Positions 1 through 4,992 of a stretch of DNA of 7,871 nt are shown here, in pieces. How positions within the stretch are numbered: position 1 is the stretch's first letter; each line of letters opens with the position of its first letter. The notes beneath the pieces are model-generated. The model was not told where the DNA came from and did not search any database. It worked only from the letters and a program-made list of their open reading frames with translations. The translations under genes were made by a program, and so were the position numbers. Where the stretch lies: NCBI GenBank assembly GCA_028704265.1, contig JAQVLH010000049.1:1-7871 (forward strand), written 5' to 3'. Source of the stretch: Candidatus Nanoarchaeia archaeon (lineage in GTDB: Archaea; Nanobdellota; Nanobdellia; Tiddalikarchaeales; Tiddalikarchaeaceae).

Positions 1-182
1 AAGGTAACGCTGGGCAGCTACGTCATAAGGGATAAAATCTGAAAGCATCTAAGATTGAAGCCCCCCGCGAAACGAGACACAGTTTGAGACCGCCCGTACA
101 CGACGGGTTCGATAGAAACGGGATGTAAGTACCGAGGCAACGAGGTATTCAGTCTGCGTTTACTAATTGGTCAAATCCTTCA
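1..182 (+). rRNA. 23S ribosomal RNA, 3' end (partial)
   Basis: This is the last ~180 bases of a large-subunit rRNA; the 5' part lies left of the window. The string GAAAGCATCTAAG (41-53), GAAACGAGACAC (69-80), the hairpin CCCGTACACGACGGG (93-107) with TCGATAGA following, and ACCGAGGCAACGAGGTATT (131-149) are the conserved terminal domain VI helices, in the order known from archaeal 23S rRNA. The closing segment CTAATTGGTCAAATCC matches the usual 3' end (archaeal type CTAACAGACCAAAGCC), so the mature end is put near 182, uncertain by a few bases. G+C is much higher than in the neighbouring genes, as expected for a structured RNA. No 5S rRNA or tRNA follows within the next 235 bases. Confidence 0.96.
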
Positions 183-248
183 ATGTTTTTCAAACTTAGG
201 TCAGAATAATTTAGTTTAGAATATTATATTATAGAATTTCCACTCTTT

Positions 249-285
249 AGCAATAGATACTATTTCTGCTTTTTTTACTTTTTAT
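249..285 (+). terminator. Hairpin plus T-runs after the rRNA
   Basis: AGCA-ATAG (249-256) can pair with CTAT-TGCT (260-263 and 267-270), with a three-base loop and a TTC bulge, followed at once by seven T (270-276) and then ACTTTTTATTT. Archaeal termination relies mainly on T-runs, so this is a plausible terminator for the rRNA transcript. The rest of 183-417 is AT-rich, without an RNA gene or ORF that I can support. Confidence 0.5.
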
Positions 286-328
286 TTAAATATTTCTAGA
301 ATTTTTTTCCAATATAAAGAATAGAGCC

Positions 329-384
329 GTCCATGCTTATTAATTTTTTTATACTCCAGTTCATATTATATTTTAAGCCTGGAC
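329..384. repeat. Inverted repeat around a promoter
   Basis: GTCCATGCTT (329-338) and AAGCCTGGAC (375-384) are inverted copies: nine of ten bases pair, with one internal T/C mismatch and a 36-base spacer. The spacer holds the TATA-like TATTATATTTTA at 364-375. The repeat could be an operator pair flanking the promoter of the gene at 418, or a stem in the rRNA trailer. The pairing is visible in the sequence; the role is inferred. Confidence 0.45.
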
Positions 385-396
385 TGCACTATATTA
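364..396 (+). promoter_or_regulatory. Candidate TATA region for the gene at 418
   Basis: Two TATA-like elements are present. TATTATATTTTA (364-375) would start transcription near 395 and leave a short leader containing the SD-like site at 402-410. CTATATTA (389-396), centred about 25 bases before the ATG, would give a leaderless message. The sequence alone does not decide between them. Confidence 0.4.
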
Positions 397-401
397 CTTT
401 A

Positions 402-410
402 GGGGAGTGA
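402..410 (+). promoter_or_regulatory. Shine-Dalgarno-like site
   Basis: GGGGAGTGA lies seven bases before the ATG at 418 and partly matches the archaeal consensus GGAGGTGA. Most other genes here have no such site, so the gene at 418 may be translated from a leadered transcript. Confidence 0.5.
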
Positions 411-417
411 GTGTAGT

Positions 418-1038
418 ATGAAGAAGGTTGAAAGAGTAGAGTATAAAGCATTAAAGAATGAGTATTACTCTTTGAAAGAAAAAGTCATTGATAATATTTC
501 AAAGGGCTACTGCATTATCCCTGAAAAAACCTTGATTGAACTTAGGGATAAATACAACACTAAATTAGTGAATTTGCTTGAAAAAAACAGTGAAGTAGAA
601 GCTAAAGAAAAGTTAAAAAGTGAATATGACTCTTTAGCGCAGAAATATTACCTAAATAATATCTCTAAAGAGTTCAAGGAGCAGTCAAGGAATGAAATAA
701 ATGAATTGGAGCAGGTTTTAAGCATTTATGAAACTGGTTTTGAAAGCTTTGGCTTTAAGGAAGGTTTGCTTAAAATATTAGGCAAGACTAAATTAAGCAA
801 AATAATTACAGGACTTCAGTTACTTAACGGAATGCTATGTTTCATTGAATCCGACAATATTGCAAAAAACTTGGCAGAAATAGTGCTAATGCAATATTCC
901 AAGTATGAATTGGATAAAAATTTTTATAAGAAGAGCAATGAGAATGTAAGCATTGATAATAAAATGCTGGCATTAAAGGAAGGCATTGATTACTTGGAAA
1001 AATACTTTGAAAGAAAAGGAATAATGGTTATGAATTAA
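418..1038 (+). CDS. Hypothetical helical, charged protein
   Basis: I do not recognise this 206-residue protein. It is rich in Lys, Glu and Leu and appears almost entirely alpha-helical. The first ~110 residues look like extended amphipathic helices, possibly coiled coil (for example YYSLKEKVIDNISKG and KEQSRNEINELEQVLSIYE). A more hydrophobic, compact stretch follows at about 113-160 (GFKEGLLKILGKTKLSKIITG, then LLNGMLCFIESDNIAKNLAEIVL), with a final charged helix. There is no signal peptide, membrane segment or metal motif. The ATG at 418 is preceded by GGGGAGTGA at suitable spacing, which supports this start. It is the first gene after the 23S rRNA, on the same strand but separated from it by a terminator-like hairpin, so it is probably transcribed on its own. 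It is likely cytoplasmic; the function is unknown. Confidence 0.8.
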   Translation: MKKVERVEYKALKNEYYSLKEKVIDNISKGYCIIPEKTLIELRDKYNTKLVNLLEKNSEVEAKEKLKSEYDSLAQKYYLNNISKEFKEQSRNEINELEQVLSIYETGFESFGFKEGLLKILGKTKLSKIITGLQLLNGMLCFIESDNIAKNLAEIVLMQYSKYELDKNFYKKSNENVSIDNKMLALKEGIDYLEKYFERKGIMVMN

Positions 1039-1073
1039 ATTTTTTTAATTTTATTTTTTTTATTATCAATCAT

Positions 1074-1081
1074 TTTATAAA
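1074..1081 (+). promoter_or_regulatory. TATA box for the gene at 1104
   Basis: TTTATAAA is centred 26.5 bases before the ATG at 1104, which puts the expected start of transcription at or next to the start codon. No Shine-Dalgarno site is present, so the message is predicted to be leaderless. Confidence 0.6.
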
Positions 1082-1103
1082 TTAATATATTTAAGTATTT
1101 TTT

Positions 1104-1847
1104 ATGGAATCACTTATTAATGTAATTAATAAATATATGATTAATCATATTTATGGCACAAATAATGAAATCATAAAGTACATTAATGATTATGCAAAAA
1201 ATCATGAAATTATTAATGGAAAAGGAAGAATTGTTAAAGATGTGCCTGAAATAACTGTTCTTGACAATCTTAAAGGATATTCAAAGATTAAGGTTAAAAA
1301 TGGAAGAGGTGCCCCTAATGTTTATTTTTTTGAACCATGCAATGAAGAAAAAGTTAAATCTTTGCTTAAAAATAATATTATAAAATTTGGTTCTAGTAAT
1401 TTGAATCTTGATGGATTGATTGAAAAATTCTTTGAAGAGAATATTATAGGTACTAGAAATGATATTATTAATTATATTAAAAAAGAAAGTGATGAATCTC
1501 CTAGTAGAACTACTGTTTATGATAATTTAAAAGATGTTTATTGTTTTGAATCTATTGAATCAAATAATAGTGGAAGGCCAAATACATATTTTTTCAGAAT
1601 GAAAGATGAAATTTTAGCCAAATCCTTACTTCTTAACTCTGATAAAAGAAGTATTTTTTTATTAAATAATGTTGAAAAAAAGATTAGTGAAAATATATAT
1701 TATGAACCTTACCGAAAATTATTGAAATTTGGATTTTTAAAAAGTGGATTGAAAGATTTTAAGGAGTATTTAATTCTTATTGAAGGCAATGTTGAAATGG
1801 CTAAAGAATTGATATGGAATTATTATTTAAAGGAAAAAACAAATTAA
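1104..1847 (+). CDS. Putative DNA-binding protein with two tandem winged-helix-like domains
   Basis: This 247-residue protein contains an internal duplication. Residues 4-30 align with 102-128 (shared pattern IxGT-N-[ED]-I-I-x-Y-I), and 50-91 align with 136-179 (shared TVxDNLK, then GRGAPNVYFF versus GRPNTYFF, then KSLLxN). Copy one carries about 11 extra residues (roughly 34-47) between the first helices and the TVxDNLK helix. A helix, a short TTVxDNL recognition-like helix and a G-R-x-P-N-x-Y-F-F strand turn resemble a winged-helix fold, where GRPxxYF commonly forms the wing. That fold is inferred from pattern, not proven. A C-terminal helical tail (about 181-247) is unrelated to the repeats. 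A TATA box 26.5 bases upstream predicts a leaderless transcript. It may be a transcription regulator that binds a two-part or direct-repeat operator as a monomer; its target is unknown. Confidence 0.7.
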   Translation: MESLINVINKYMINHIYGTNNEIIKYINDYAKNHEIINGKGRIVKDVPEITVLDNLKGYSKIKVKNGRGAPNVYFFEPCNEEKVKSLLKNNIIKFGSSNLNLDGLIEKFFEENIIGTRNDIINYIKKESDESPSRTTVYDNLKDVYCFESIESNNSGRPNTYFFRMKDEILAKSLLLNSDKRSIFLLNNVEKKISENIYYEPYRKLLKFGFLKSGLKDFKEYLILIEGNVEMAKELIWNYYLKEKTN

Positions 1848-1878
1848 AAAATTTTTTAGCATTTTTTTTGCAAGCATC

Positions 1879-1916
1879 ATTACTCTTGATAGTAATTCTT
1901 AAAACCTTTTTTTAAG
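1879..1916 (+). terminator. Hairpins and T-run after the gene at 1104
   Basis: ATTACT (1879-1884) pairs with AGTAAT (1891-1896) around a six-base loop. Directly after it, CTTAAAA (1898-1904) pairs with TTTTAAG (1910-1916), enclosing a T-run. They lie in the convergent gap between the genes ending at 1847 and 1951, fitting transcription termination. Confidence 0.45.
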
Positions 1917-1952
1917 CTCAAAAATTATATGAAATTTGTTATTTTATGAGCT
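1915..1952 (-). terminator. Inverted repeat at convergent gene ends
   Basis: AGCTCAAAAAT (1915-1925) is matched by ATTTTATGAGCT (1941-1952), giving an 11-pair stem with one bulged base and a 15-base loop. The stem reaches the TAG stop of the minus-strand nucleotidyltransferase gene. It could act in either direction; in archaea the adjacent T-runs probably matter more than the stem. Confidence 0.35.
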
Positions 1953-2496
1953 ATTTAAATTCTTCATAATATTGACTTAAATAATAATTATCTATTGCTA
2001 CCTGCACTTCTTTAGGCAAAGTATTATCCCAATTATCAAGAACTGCTTTTATTGCATTTTTATCCCTTTGTTCATTTCTGCAGCATCTTGTTGCTAATTT
2101 TGTTAAAAAAAATCCATCAAGATTTAAAGCCCTTAAGGTTCCCACTTTATTTGAAAATACTTCTTTTTTTTCTCCAAAAATGTAATCTGTTAAGCATTTT
2201 TTTTCAGAGCTATAAAATTTGTCTGTTATTATGAATGATAATAAATCCACTTCGCAGATTTGGTCTAAATTACTTGCTGATAATAATTTATAAAGTTTCA
2301 TCATATTTTTATTTCTTTTAGGACCATATTCATAATAATAAATATCGATATCGTTGTCATTCTCTAGATTAATTAAATTGCTTGCAACTGTGCTTCCAAC
2401 CAAATAACAATTTCTTATTAAATACATTGCTTGATTTGGCTGATTATCAAGCAAAGTGTTCATTTTTTCATAAAAATATTCAGGCAATTGGCTCAT
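1951..2496 (-). CDS. Nucleotidyltransferase-fold protein (DNA polymerase beta superfamily)
   Basis: This 181-residue protein carries the signature of the minimal nucleotidyltransferase fold. Gly34-Ser35 lies in the strand-turn YLVGST, Asp49 and Asp51 in DNDIDIYYY form the metal-binding D-h-D pair, and Asp84 in CEVDLLSF is the expected third carboxylate on the next core strand. All three catalytic acids are therefore present, so activity is plausible. The C-terminal half (LNLDGFFLTKLATRC, then RDKNAIKAVLDNW) resembles the helical extension found in many stand-alone enzymes of this superfamily, where a K/R-x-RDK-D helix follows the core. The substrate cannot be told; such proteins modify RNA, proteins, antibiotics or small molecules. 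No HEPN partner gene is adjacent, so a MNT/HEPN toxin-antitoxin pair is not supported. TTTATAAA 28.5 bases upstream suggests a leaderless transcript. Confidence 0.78.
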   Translation of the reverse strand: MSQLPEYFYEKMNTLLDNQPNQAMYLIRNCYLVGSTVASNLINLENDNDIDIYYYEYGPKRNKNMMKLYKLLSASNLDQICEVDLLSFIITDKFYSSEKKCLTDYIFGEKKEVFSNKVGTLRALNLDGFFLTKLATRCCRNEQRDKNAIKAVLDNWDNTLPKEVQVAIDNYYLSQYYEEFK

Positions 2497-2520
2497 AAAT
2501 TAATTTAGGAAATATTTAAA

Positions 2521-2528
2521 TTTATAAA
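2521..2528 (-). promoter_or_regulatory. TATA box for the nucleotidyltransferase gene
   Basis: TTTATAAA is centred 28.5 bases ahead of the start codon at 2496, in the gap after the lipoprotein gene's stop. The gene therefore probably has its own promoter although it follows the lipoprotein gene on the same strand. No Shine-Dalgarno site is seen. Confidence 0.6.
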
Positions 2529-2542
2529 AATTTCTATTTGCT

Positions 2543-3868
2543 TTATTCGGAATCAAAACTTACTTTAAAATTAAGATAATTAACTCCTGTTGGAGGAATT
2601 CCTTCTAGCCAATAGCATATACCATCTGTTACTATTTGCCTGCATGACCAATCATCCCCACTTAATCCTGCAGTATTAGTTACCCTTACCCATACGACGT
2701 GATTACCTGCTGGTAATAATTCATTATAAATTACATCTTCTTGGCCCATTGTCAAGCTGTTTTCCCAACCATAATTATTTACTCCTATTTGCCATGCTCC
2801 TTCAGGTTTTGTAAGAGTAAATTTAACAGTGGTTTCTTGAGATAATGAAATTGAATAATATTCGTAAGCTGCTGAAGTGTAAACATCATTCACTTCATCA
2901 CATAAAGACACAGAATAAGCATATTGTGTCTCATCGTTTGGAATATTACTATTCAATGATTCTGAATTAAAGCTATTGCAAACTTGAGTTATTGGAACCA
3001 TTGATGCTGTTCCGAATTCAATAGTATTATTTGGCTGAATTTCTGAAGTGCTAAGTGTTAATCTGAAGCCTAATTTTGCAGTGCCTGCTTCATCTCCTTG
3101 TACCCACCATTTGGTTTCATCATTGCTAAATTCAAAATAACATGGTTGAATTTCATCAGCGCTTTGAGTGCAAGTGCTTCCTAATGAATTAATAGGCCTT
3201 ACTTGAATAATGTAGGTTCCATTTGGCAATTCTGCATGATATTTTACTGCTTCCCCATTTGTTCCATCTTCAAATCCTTGCCCTATTATTCCTACTTGCC
3301 ATGCACCATTTTCAAAACCATCTATTAATAAATAAACTTTTGCAGGAGAAGTTAAAGTAAAAGTGTAATACTTATAGTTTATTCCATTCATTATATCATG
3401 ATTTACTGAACACATACTTACTTGCTTAGCAGTAACTTCTGAATCTTGCAAATTCACAGATAAATTTAATTGAACATCATTTAATGCAGCACACTCAACA
3501 TCTTCATACAAATTTTCTACAATAACGGTATTATTACTTGTTGTATCATTACTTACAATAACTGTATTATTACCTGTCGAATTATTACCTAAATCAATAA
3601 CTGTTTCATTCTCATTTTCTAAATCAATAACTGTATTATTACTGGTAGAATTATTACCTAAATCAGTAATTATATTATTACCTAAATCAATAATTGTATT
3701 ATTTTCTAAATTATTTAAATCCCCATTTTCACTATCTATAATTGTATTATTAAGTTGTGATTCATTATTGCTTACCTGCTGATTATCATCTAAATCAATA
3801 TTAACAGTGCATCCTGAAACAGCAACTAATAAAATCATTGAAAATAAGATTAAATTTTGATACTTCAT
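2543..3868 (-). CDS. Secreted lipoprotein with Asn/Thr-rich stalk and two four-cysteine beta domains
   Basis: The 441-residue product begins with a signal peptide (residues 1-19) and a lipobox, AVSGC, with Cys20 as the likely lipid-modified residue, so it should be anchored outside the cytoplasmic membrane. Residues about 34-117 form a low-complexity stalk of repeated NNTVIDLxN-type units with around a dozen N-x-S/T sequons, the acceptor for archaeal N-glycosylation. Two related domains follow, at about 126-275 and 297-440. Each has a YYxxxL strand, a GAWQ[VI]G strand, an LPxGxxxxxVR strand and four Cys in the same layout (126, 153, 233, 243 and 297, 323, 409, 418), suggesting two disulfides each. 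The beta-strand pattern resembles PPC-type (bacterial pre-peptidase C-terminal) domains, which would suggest binding rather than catalysis. No enzyme motif is seen. It is probably a surface adhesion or ligand-binding protein. Confidence 0.8.
   Translation of the reverse strand: MKYQNLILFSMILLVAVSGCTVNIDLDDNQQVSNNESQLNNTIIDSENGDLNNLENNTIIDLGNNIITDLGNNSTSNNTVIDLENENETVIDLGNNSTGNNTVIVSNDTTSNNTVIVENLYEDVECAALNDVQLNLSVNLQDSEVTAKQVSMCSVNHDIMNGINYKYYTFTLTSPAKVYLLIDGFENGAWQVGIIGQGFEDGTNGEAVKYHAELPNGTYIIQVRPINSLGSTCTQSADEIQPCYFEFSNDETKWWVQGDEAGTAKLGFRLTLSTSEIQPNNTIEFGTASMVPITQVCNSFNSESLNSNIPNDETQYAYSVSLCDEVNDVYTSAAYEYYSISLSQETTVKFTLTKPEGAWQIGVNNYGWENSLTMGQEDVIYNELLPAGNHVVWVRVTNTAGLSGDDWSCRQIVTDGICYWLEGIPPTGVNYLNFKVSFDSE
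3518..3748 (-). repeat. Degenerate tandem repeats coding for the lipoprotein stalk
   Basis: Imperfect direct repeats built around AATACAGTTATTGATTTAG (read on the minus strand) recur in frame and encode NNT-[VI]-I-D-L units (residues about 41-117 of the lipoprotein). Spacing between copies varies, and all are multiples of codons. Such repeats can expand or contract by slippage and thus change stalk length and number of glycosylation sites; length variation here is inferred. Confidence 0.65.
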
Positions 3869-3892
3869 TGTTTTTAATCAAATATTTGCGAA

Positions 3893-3900
3893 TTTATAAA
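3893..3900 (-). promoter_or_regulatory. TATA box for the lipoprotein gene
   Basis: TTTATAAA is centred 28.5 bases before the start codon at 3868, with no Shine-Dalgarno site between, predicting a leaderless transcript. It shares the 95-base divergent gap (3869-3963) with the promoter of the kinase gene. Confidence 0.6.
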
Positions 3901-3931
3901 TTAATTGATTTTATTAAAAAAGCAAAATTTT

Positions 3932-3939
3932 TATTAATT
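3932..3939 (+). promoter_or_regulatory. Weak TATA-like element for the kinase gene
   Basis: TATTAATT lies 28.5 bases before the ATG at 3964, the same spacing as the clearer boxes in this window, but the match to TTTATAAA is weak; TTTAAAA just downstream (3938-3944) is an alternative. No Shine-Dalgarno site is present. Confidence 0.35.
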
Positions 3940-3963
3940 TAAAATTTTATTATTTTTAGCATA

Positions 3964-4434
3964 ATGAAAAAATTGATTTATGAATCTGATAATTATAGAG
4001 AATTGATTATTATGCGAGGCTTGCCAGGGTCAGGAAAATCCACTTATGCTAAGAATTTAAAAGGTTTAGTTTTATCAACTGATGATTATTTAATGAAAGA
4101 AGGAGTATACATTTATGACAAGTCATTAATACCTCTGGCTCATGAATGGAACCGTTTCAGAGCTGCTGATGCAATGAGTTCAAATATTTCAAGAGTTATA
4201 ATTGATAATACTAATATTAAAGCGTGGGAGTTTAAGCCTTATGTGATTTTAGGCTTAAGAAATGATTATAATATTTATTTAGCTGAGCCTGTTAATGGGC
4301 ACAAATGGGATGCTGAGTTTTTAGCCAAGAATAATTCACACAATGTTCCTTTGGATATTATTAATATTATGAAAAATAATTATGAGCCTATTTATTACTT
4401 GGATGAAATCTTATTTTCAAAAAGACCTTTTTGA
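3964..4434 (+). CDS. P-loop kinase, N4BP2L/AAA_33 polynucleotide-kinase-like
   Basis: This 156-residue protein opens with a Walker A motif, GLPGSGKST (residues 19-27), on a strand (ELIIMR). STDDY (38-42) is the Asp-rich acceptor-side element, HEWN (60-63) with RAADAM follows, and VIIDNTNIKAWEFKPY (78-93) is a Walker B-like strand with the DNTN motif. This order is that of the AAA_33 group of P-loop kinases related to polynucleotide kinase. The HEWN, DNTN-x-x-AWE-x-KPY, AEP and C-terminal LFSKRP elements are especially like the NEDD4-binding protein 2-like (N4BP2L1/L2) family as I remember it. It lacks a PNK phosphatase domain and any transmembrane segment. Kinase activity on nucleic acid ends is plausible but inferred; the substrate is unknown. 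The gene is divergent from the lipoprotein gene and appears to have its own leaderless promoter. Confidence 0.85.
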   Translation: MKKLIYESDNYRELIIMRGLPGSGKSTYAKNLKGLVLSTDDYLMKEGVYIYDKSLIPLAHEWNRFRAADAMSSNISRVIIDNTNIKAWEFKPYVILGLRNDYNIYLAEPVNGHKWDAEFLAKNNSHNVPLDIINIMKNNYEPIYYLDEILFSKRPF

Positions 4435-4440
4435 CAAATT

Positions 4441-4448
4441 TTTATAAA
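4441..4448 (+). promoter_or_regulatory. TATA box for the small gene at 4473
   Basis: TTTATAAA starts seven bases after the kinase stop codon and is centred 28.5 bases before the ATG at 4473. This exact spacing supports the small ORF being a real, separately transcribed, leaderless gene. Confidence 0.6.
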
Positions 4449-4472
4449 TTAAGAATAATTACTTTATAATTA

Positions 4473-4628
4473 ATGGGTTTGCTTGATATTTTAAAAAAAT
4501 TAGGAATACTTAGATACGGCTCAACTAAGGCAACTTACAAGAATGCTAAAGAAAGGCCAATTGAACTCCAAGAAAGCGGAGTTTTTAATGCCAAAAAAGA
4601 CTTGATTAATATTAAAAAGAAGACATAA
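4473..4628 (+). CDS. Small conserved-looking protein (51 aa)
   Basis: The ORF encodes 51 residues, beginning MGLLDILKKLGILRYGSTKA and ending in KKKT before TAA. It has an amphipathic N-terminal helix, a Gly-Ser/Thr turn, a KERPIEL segment and a basic tail (KKDLINIKKK). Three points support a real gene: a TATA box exactly 28.5 bases upstream, as for its neighbours; a hairpin with T-run right after the stop; and a balanced protein-like composition. I have an impression of similar small proteins in other DPANN genomes but cannot confirm it. The function is unknown. It lacks a signal peptide and cysteines, so it is probably a cytosolic nucleic-acid- or membrane-surface-associated peptide at most. 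Confidence 0.65.
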   Translation: MGLLDILKKLGILRYGSTKATYKNAKERPIELQESGVFNAKKDLINIKKKT

Positions 4629-4629
4629 T

Positions 4630-4648
4630 AGTTTTTCAAAACTTTTTT
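4630..4648 (+). terminator. Short hairpin and T-run after the gene at 4473
   Basis: AGTTT and AAACT pair around a four- to five-base loop and are followed by six T. The same T-run forms the left part of the TATA region of the next gene (4644-4651), so terminator and promoter overlap. Confidence 0.4.
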
Positions 4649-4651
4649 AAA
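4644..4651 (+). promoter_or_regulatory. TATA box for the gene at 4676
   Basis: TTTTTAAA is centred 28.5 bases before the ATG at 4676. The bases ahead of it (TTTTTCAAAA at 4632-4641) recur ahead of the rnpB TATA box and may be a shared BRE-type element. Confidence 0.5.
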
Positions 4652-4675
4652 GAAAAATATTTCAGTCCATTTATT

Positions 4676-4939
4676 ATGAGATTAAAAGAATTATATAATG
4701 GATTGAAAGAGAAGTATCAAAGATTTAAAACTGATATGAATTCTGCCAGAGAATTATTAGAGCAAATGGCAATTAAAAATCCATTATATGTTAGTGAATT
4801 AAAGCAAAAAATAAATAAAAAAAATATAAAATTTTATGCTGATTTGCAGGTTAAAGAGTTAGGTGATACTGTTAACATTATTGATAAAAAGCCAAAAGAG
4901 TCTAAATTTTTGCAATATTGCAGGCATTATAATCTTTAA
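4676..4939 (+). CDS. Small hypothetical protein (87 aa)
   Basis: I do not recognise this protein. Residues 1-33 look like a long amphipathic helix rich in Lys, Glu and Arg, possibly coiled coil (LKELYNGLKEKYQRFK). The middle, about 37-62, has a short helix (YVSELKQKINKKN) followed by an alternating strand-like stretch. The C-terminus is basic and aromatic (FLQYCRHYNL) with one Cys and one His. There is no signal peptide or membrane segment. A TATA box at the standard 28.5-base distance supports the start and a leaderless transcript. It ends 53 bases before the RNase P RNA on the same strand, but that RNA has its own promoter, so co-transcription is not required. A nucleic-acid-related role is only a guess from the positive charge. 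Confidence 0.7.
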   Translation: MRLKELYNGLKEKYQRFKTDMNSARELLEQMAIKNPLYVSELKQKINKKNIKFYADLQVKELGDTVNIIDKKPKESKFLQYCRHYNL

Positions 4940-4962
4940 AAAAAATAATATTTTTCAAAAGC

Positions 4963-4970
4963 TTTATTAA
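4963..4970 (+). promoter_or_regulatory. TATA box for the RNase P RNA gene
   Basis: TTTATTAA, preceded by TTTTTCAAAA (4951-4960) as a possible BRE-like element, is centred 27-28 bases before 4993-4995, where the first paired bases of the RNA (TTGGAAAGC) begin. Position and strand agree with the RNA being read rightward. Confidence 0.55.
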
Positions 4971-4992
4971 AACATTTATTCCTATATAATTA

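Noticed and set aside
329..384. tRNA gene
   Set aside because: The arms form a single stem, but there is no D-arm, no TTC-containing T-arm at the proper distance and no anticodon stem.
2052..2234. Open frame of 60 codons on the plus strand
   Set aside because: It lies wholly inside the minus-strand nucleotidyltransferase gene, whose catalytic motifs are intact; the predicted product is just Phe/Leu-rich antisense of Lys/Glu codons.
1104..2496. MNT/HEPN-type toxin-antitoxin pair from the nucleotidyltransferase and its neighbour
   Set aside because: The two genes are convergent, not an operon, and the neighbour looks like duplicated winged-helix modules without the HEPN R-x4-6-H motif.
3518..3748. 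CRISPR-like repeat array
   Set aside because: The repeats are imperfect, irregularly spaced, in frame and encode the Asn/Thr-rich stalk of a lipoprotein; no unique spacers or cas genes are present.
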